Shown piece by piece: positions 21,441 to 22,184 of a stretch of 22,184 nt of DNA; position 1 is the first letter of the stretch; each line of letters opens with the position of its first letter. This DNA is from Candidatus Saccharimonadota bacterium (GTDB lineage: Bacteria; Patescibacteriota; Saccharimonadia; Saccharimonadales; Saccharimonadaceae), in contig UNSQ01000009.1 of the NCBI GenBank assembly GCA_900556885.1, forward strand, positions 1 to 22,184, read 5' to 3'. Under the pieces are notes generated by a model. That model was not told the DNA's origin. It made no database searches and saw only the letters and a program-made list of their open reading frames with translations. Made by a program: the position numbers and the translations under genes.

Positions 21441-22139
21441 TCATTTCTCATTTACATATTCTGGCAAAACTTTCCCAGCTAAAACTACCGCCATCAAAAC
21501 TGCAAATCCACACATAATTGACGGAATTCCGATAATAGTCGATGGATCGATGATATTGACAAACGTCGTAGGCGCCATAAATAGAACATATCCCACAATC
21601 AACGAACCTAGAGAACGCCGAATGTGTTTACTGGAGGTTTTACTACTAACATACGCATAAGCAATTGCCGCAAATAATAGGCCGTAATAATATAAACCAT
21701 ACCACATTCCGACGCCCGGCTGGTTTTCAAAAATCACATAATTACCCAGGCAAGCCCCAGACTTAATTCCGTTAGCCTCCAATAGAAAATAGCTAATAAA
21801 CATTGCGGCAAAAGTGTAACCAAGCACAGGAATCCACCGCCTCTTATCGCCAGAAATTTTATATATCAAATGAATGCCCAGAGGCGGAAGCATAGTAATA
21901 GCAATATAGCCAAGTTTAGCCCAGCCGAGATTATCCAGAAGAATCGCACCTTCGCAAACGTTATATTCAGCCCATTGAAACAGCGCCAAACAAATCAACA
22001 GCATAATCACAATCTTCGTCACAGCATTCAATTTATATTTCCAAAAAGTATATATCGCCAGAATGATTTCAATTATCAACGTCGCCAACATTACTGCTGG
22101 AGAAAAACAATAGAGTCTCGGTTTTTTAATCTTATCCAT
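21441..22139 (-). CDS. Seven-helix membrane protein (DUF6629-like)
   Basis: A 232-residue protein with about seven helices and short loops. Near the start YCFSPAVMLATLIIEIILAIYTF and the following ALFQWAEYNVCEG resemble the CFS...F.x.QxxEG pattern of DUF6629-type or 7TM sensor-like membrane proteins. C11 and the E/W-containing second helix are the notable positions. The ATG at 22139 is preferred over one 8 codons upstream because TATAAT lies exactly 6 nt before it, and the upstream ATG lies within GCGGG sequence without a typical spacing. Function unknown; possibly sensory. Confidence 0.65.
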   Translation of the reverse strand: MDKIKKPRLYCFSPAVMLATLIIEIILAIYTFWKYKLNAVTKIVIMLLICLALFQWAEYNVCEGAILLDNLGWAKLGYIAITMLPPLGIHLIYKISGDKRRWIPVLGYTFAAMFISYFLLEANGIKSGACLGNYVIFENQPGVGMWYGLYYYGLLFAAIAYAYVSSKTSSKHIRRSLGSLIVGYVLFMAPTTFVNIIDPSTIIGIPSIMCGFAVLMAVVLAGKVLPEYVNEK

Positions 22140-22145
22140 ATGTAA

Positions 22146-22151
22146 ATTATA
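22146..22151 (-). promoter_or_regulatory. -10 box deciding the start of the 21441-22139 gene
   Basis: TATAAT on the minus strand, 6 nt before the ATG at 22139. The same spacing recurs in this window and favours this ATG over the one at 22163. Confidence 0.45.
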
Positions 22152-22184
22152 TATTATTTTCATCCCGCGTTTTCTATCATCCTC

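Noticed and set aside
21388..21660. 90-codon plus-strand frame overlapping the 3' end of the seven-helix gene.
   Set aside because: Mostly antisense to a membrane protein, starts inside the structured RNA candidate, and lacks a ribosome site.

Overview
Organism. The window looks like the chromosome of a streamlined Patescibacterium, most likely Candidatus Saccharibacteria (TM7). This is inferred from gene content and family resemblance; no search was run. Genes are short and tightly packed, small membrane proteins of unknown function are common, and translation and RNA-processing genes (pheS, leuS, trmD, rpmF, nusB, rnc, khpA) alternate with accessory genes. TGA is used as an ordinary stop (for example nusB), which argues against the recoded Gracilibacteria and SR1 groups. 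An RclA-type hypochlorite-response flavoprotein suggests an animal-associated, perhaps oral, lifestyle.

Layout. 1-1120: the end of an unknown gene, an ASCH protein and a CYTH phosphatase. 1121-6237 (minus strand) is a patchwork downstream of pheS. In transcription order it reads: small membrane protein, pheS, DUF998-like membrane protein, a HIT/pheS scar, rclA, a second and longer HIT/pheS scar, then an overlapping cytosolic plus four-helix membrane gene pair resembling phage lambda RexA/RexB. pheT is absent. 6295-9394: an aquaporin with an altered second NPA motif, rmuC, a small membrane protein and a PAP2 phosphatase. 9433-11571 is an island-like segment: tRNA-Gln(CUG), a decayed recombinase-like C-terminus running into the tRNA, an AT-rich gene with a HEPN-type motif, a possible plus-strand small RNA and a DoxX-like protein. 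11736-15723 is a minus-strand RNA-processing group (rpmF, nusB, Nudix, rnc, khpA, and separately trmD), interrupted by a plus-strand orphan gene of foreign composition at 12525-13160. 15788-22139: a small surface protein, leuS, a membrane-anchored surface protein, a MurF-like ligase and a multi-helix membrane protein.

Points of interest. (1) Two different HIT-to-pheS fusion scars separate successive cargo genes behind pheS, suggesting repeated integration at pheS. (2) A RexAB-like pair sits at the end of that series. (3) At least eleven genes have a -10 box 6-7 nt before the start codon, so leaderless transcription appears pervasive, while operon-internal genes carry Shine-Dalgarno sites. (4) Three intergenic regions hold RNA-like structure: 13285-13353, 21311-21401 and 10996-11169. 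(5) A dense set of competing inverted repeats follows the orphan gene at 13162-13225.
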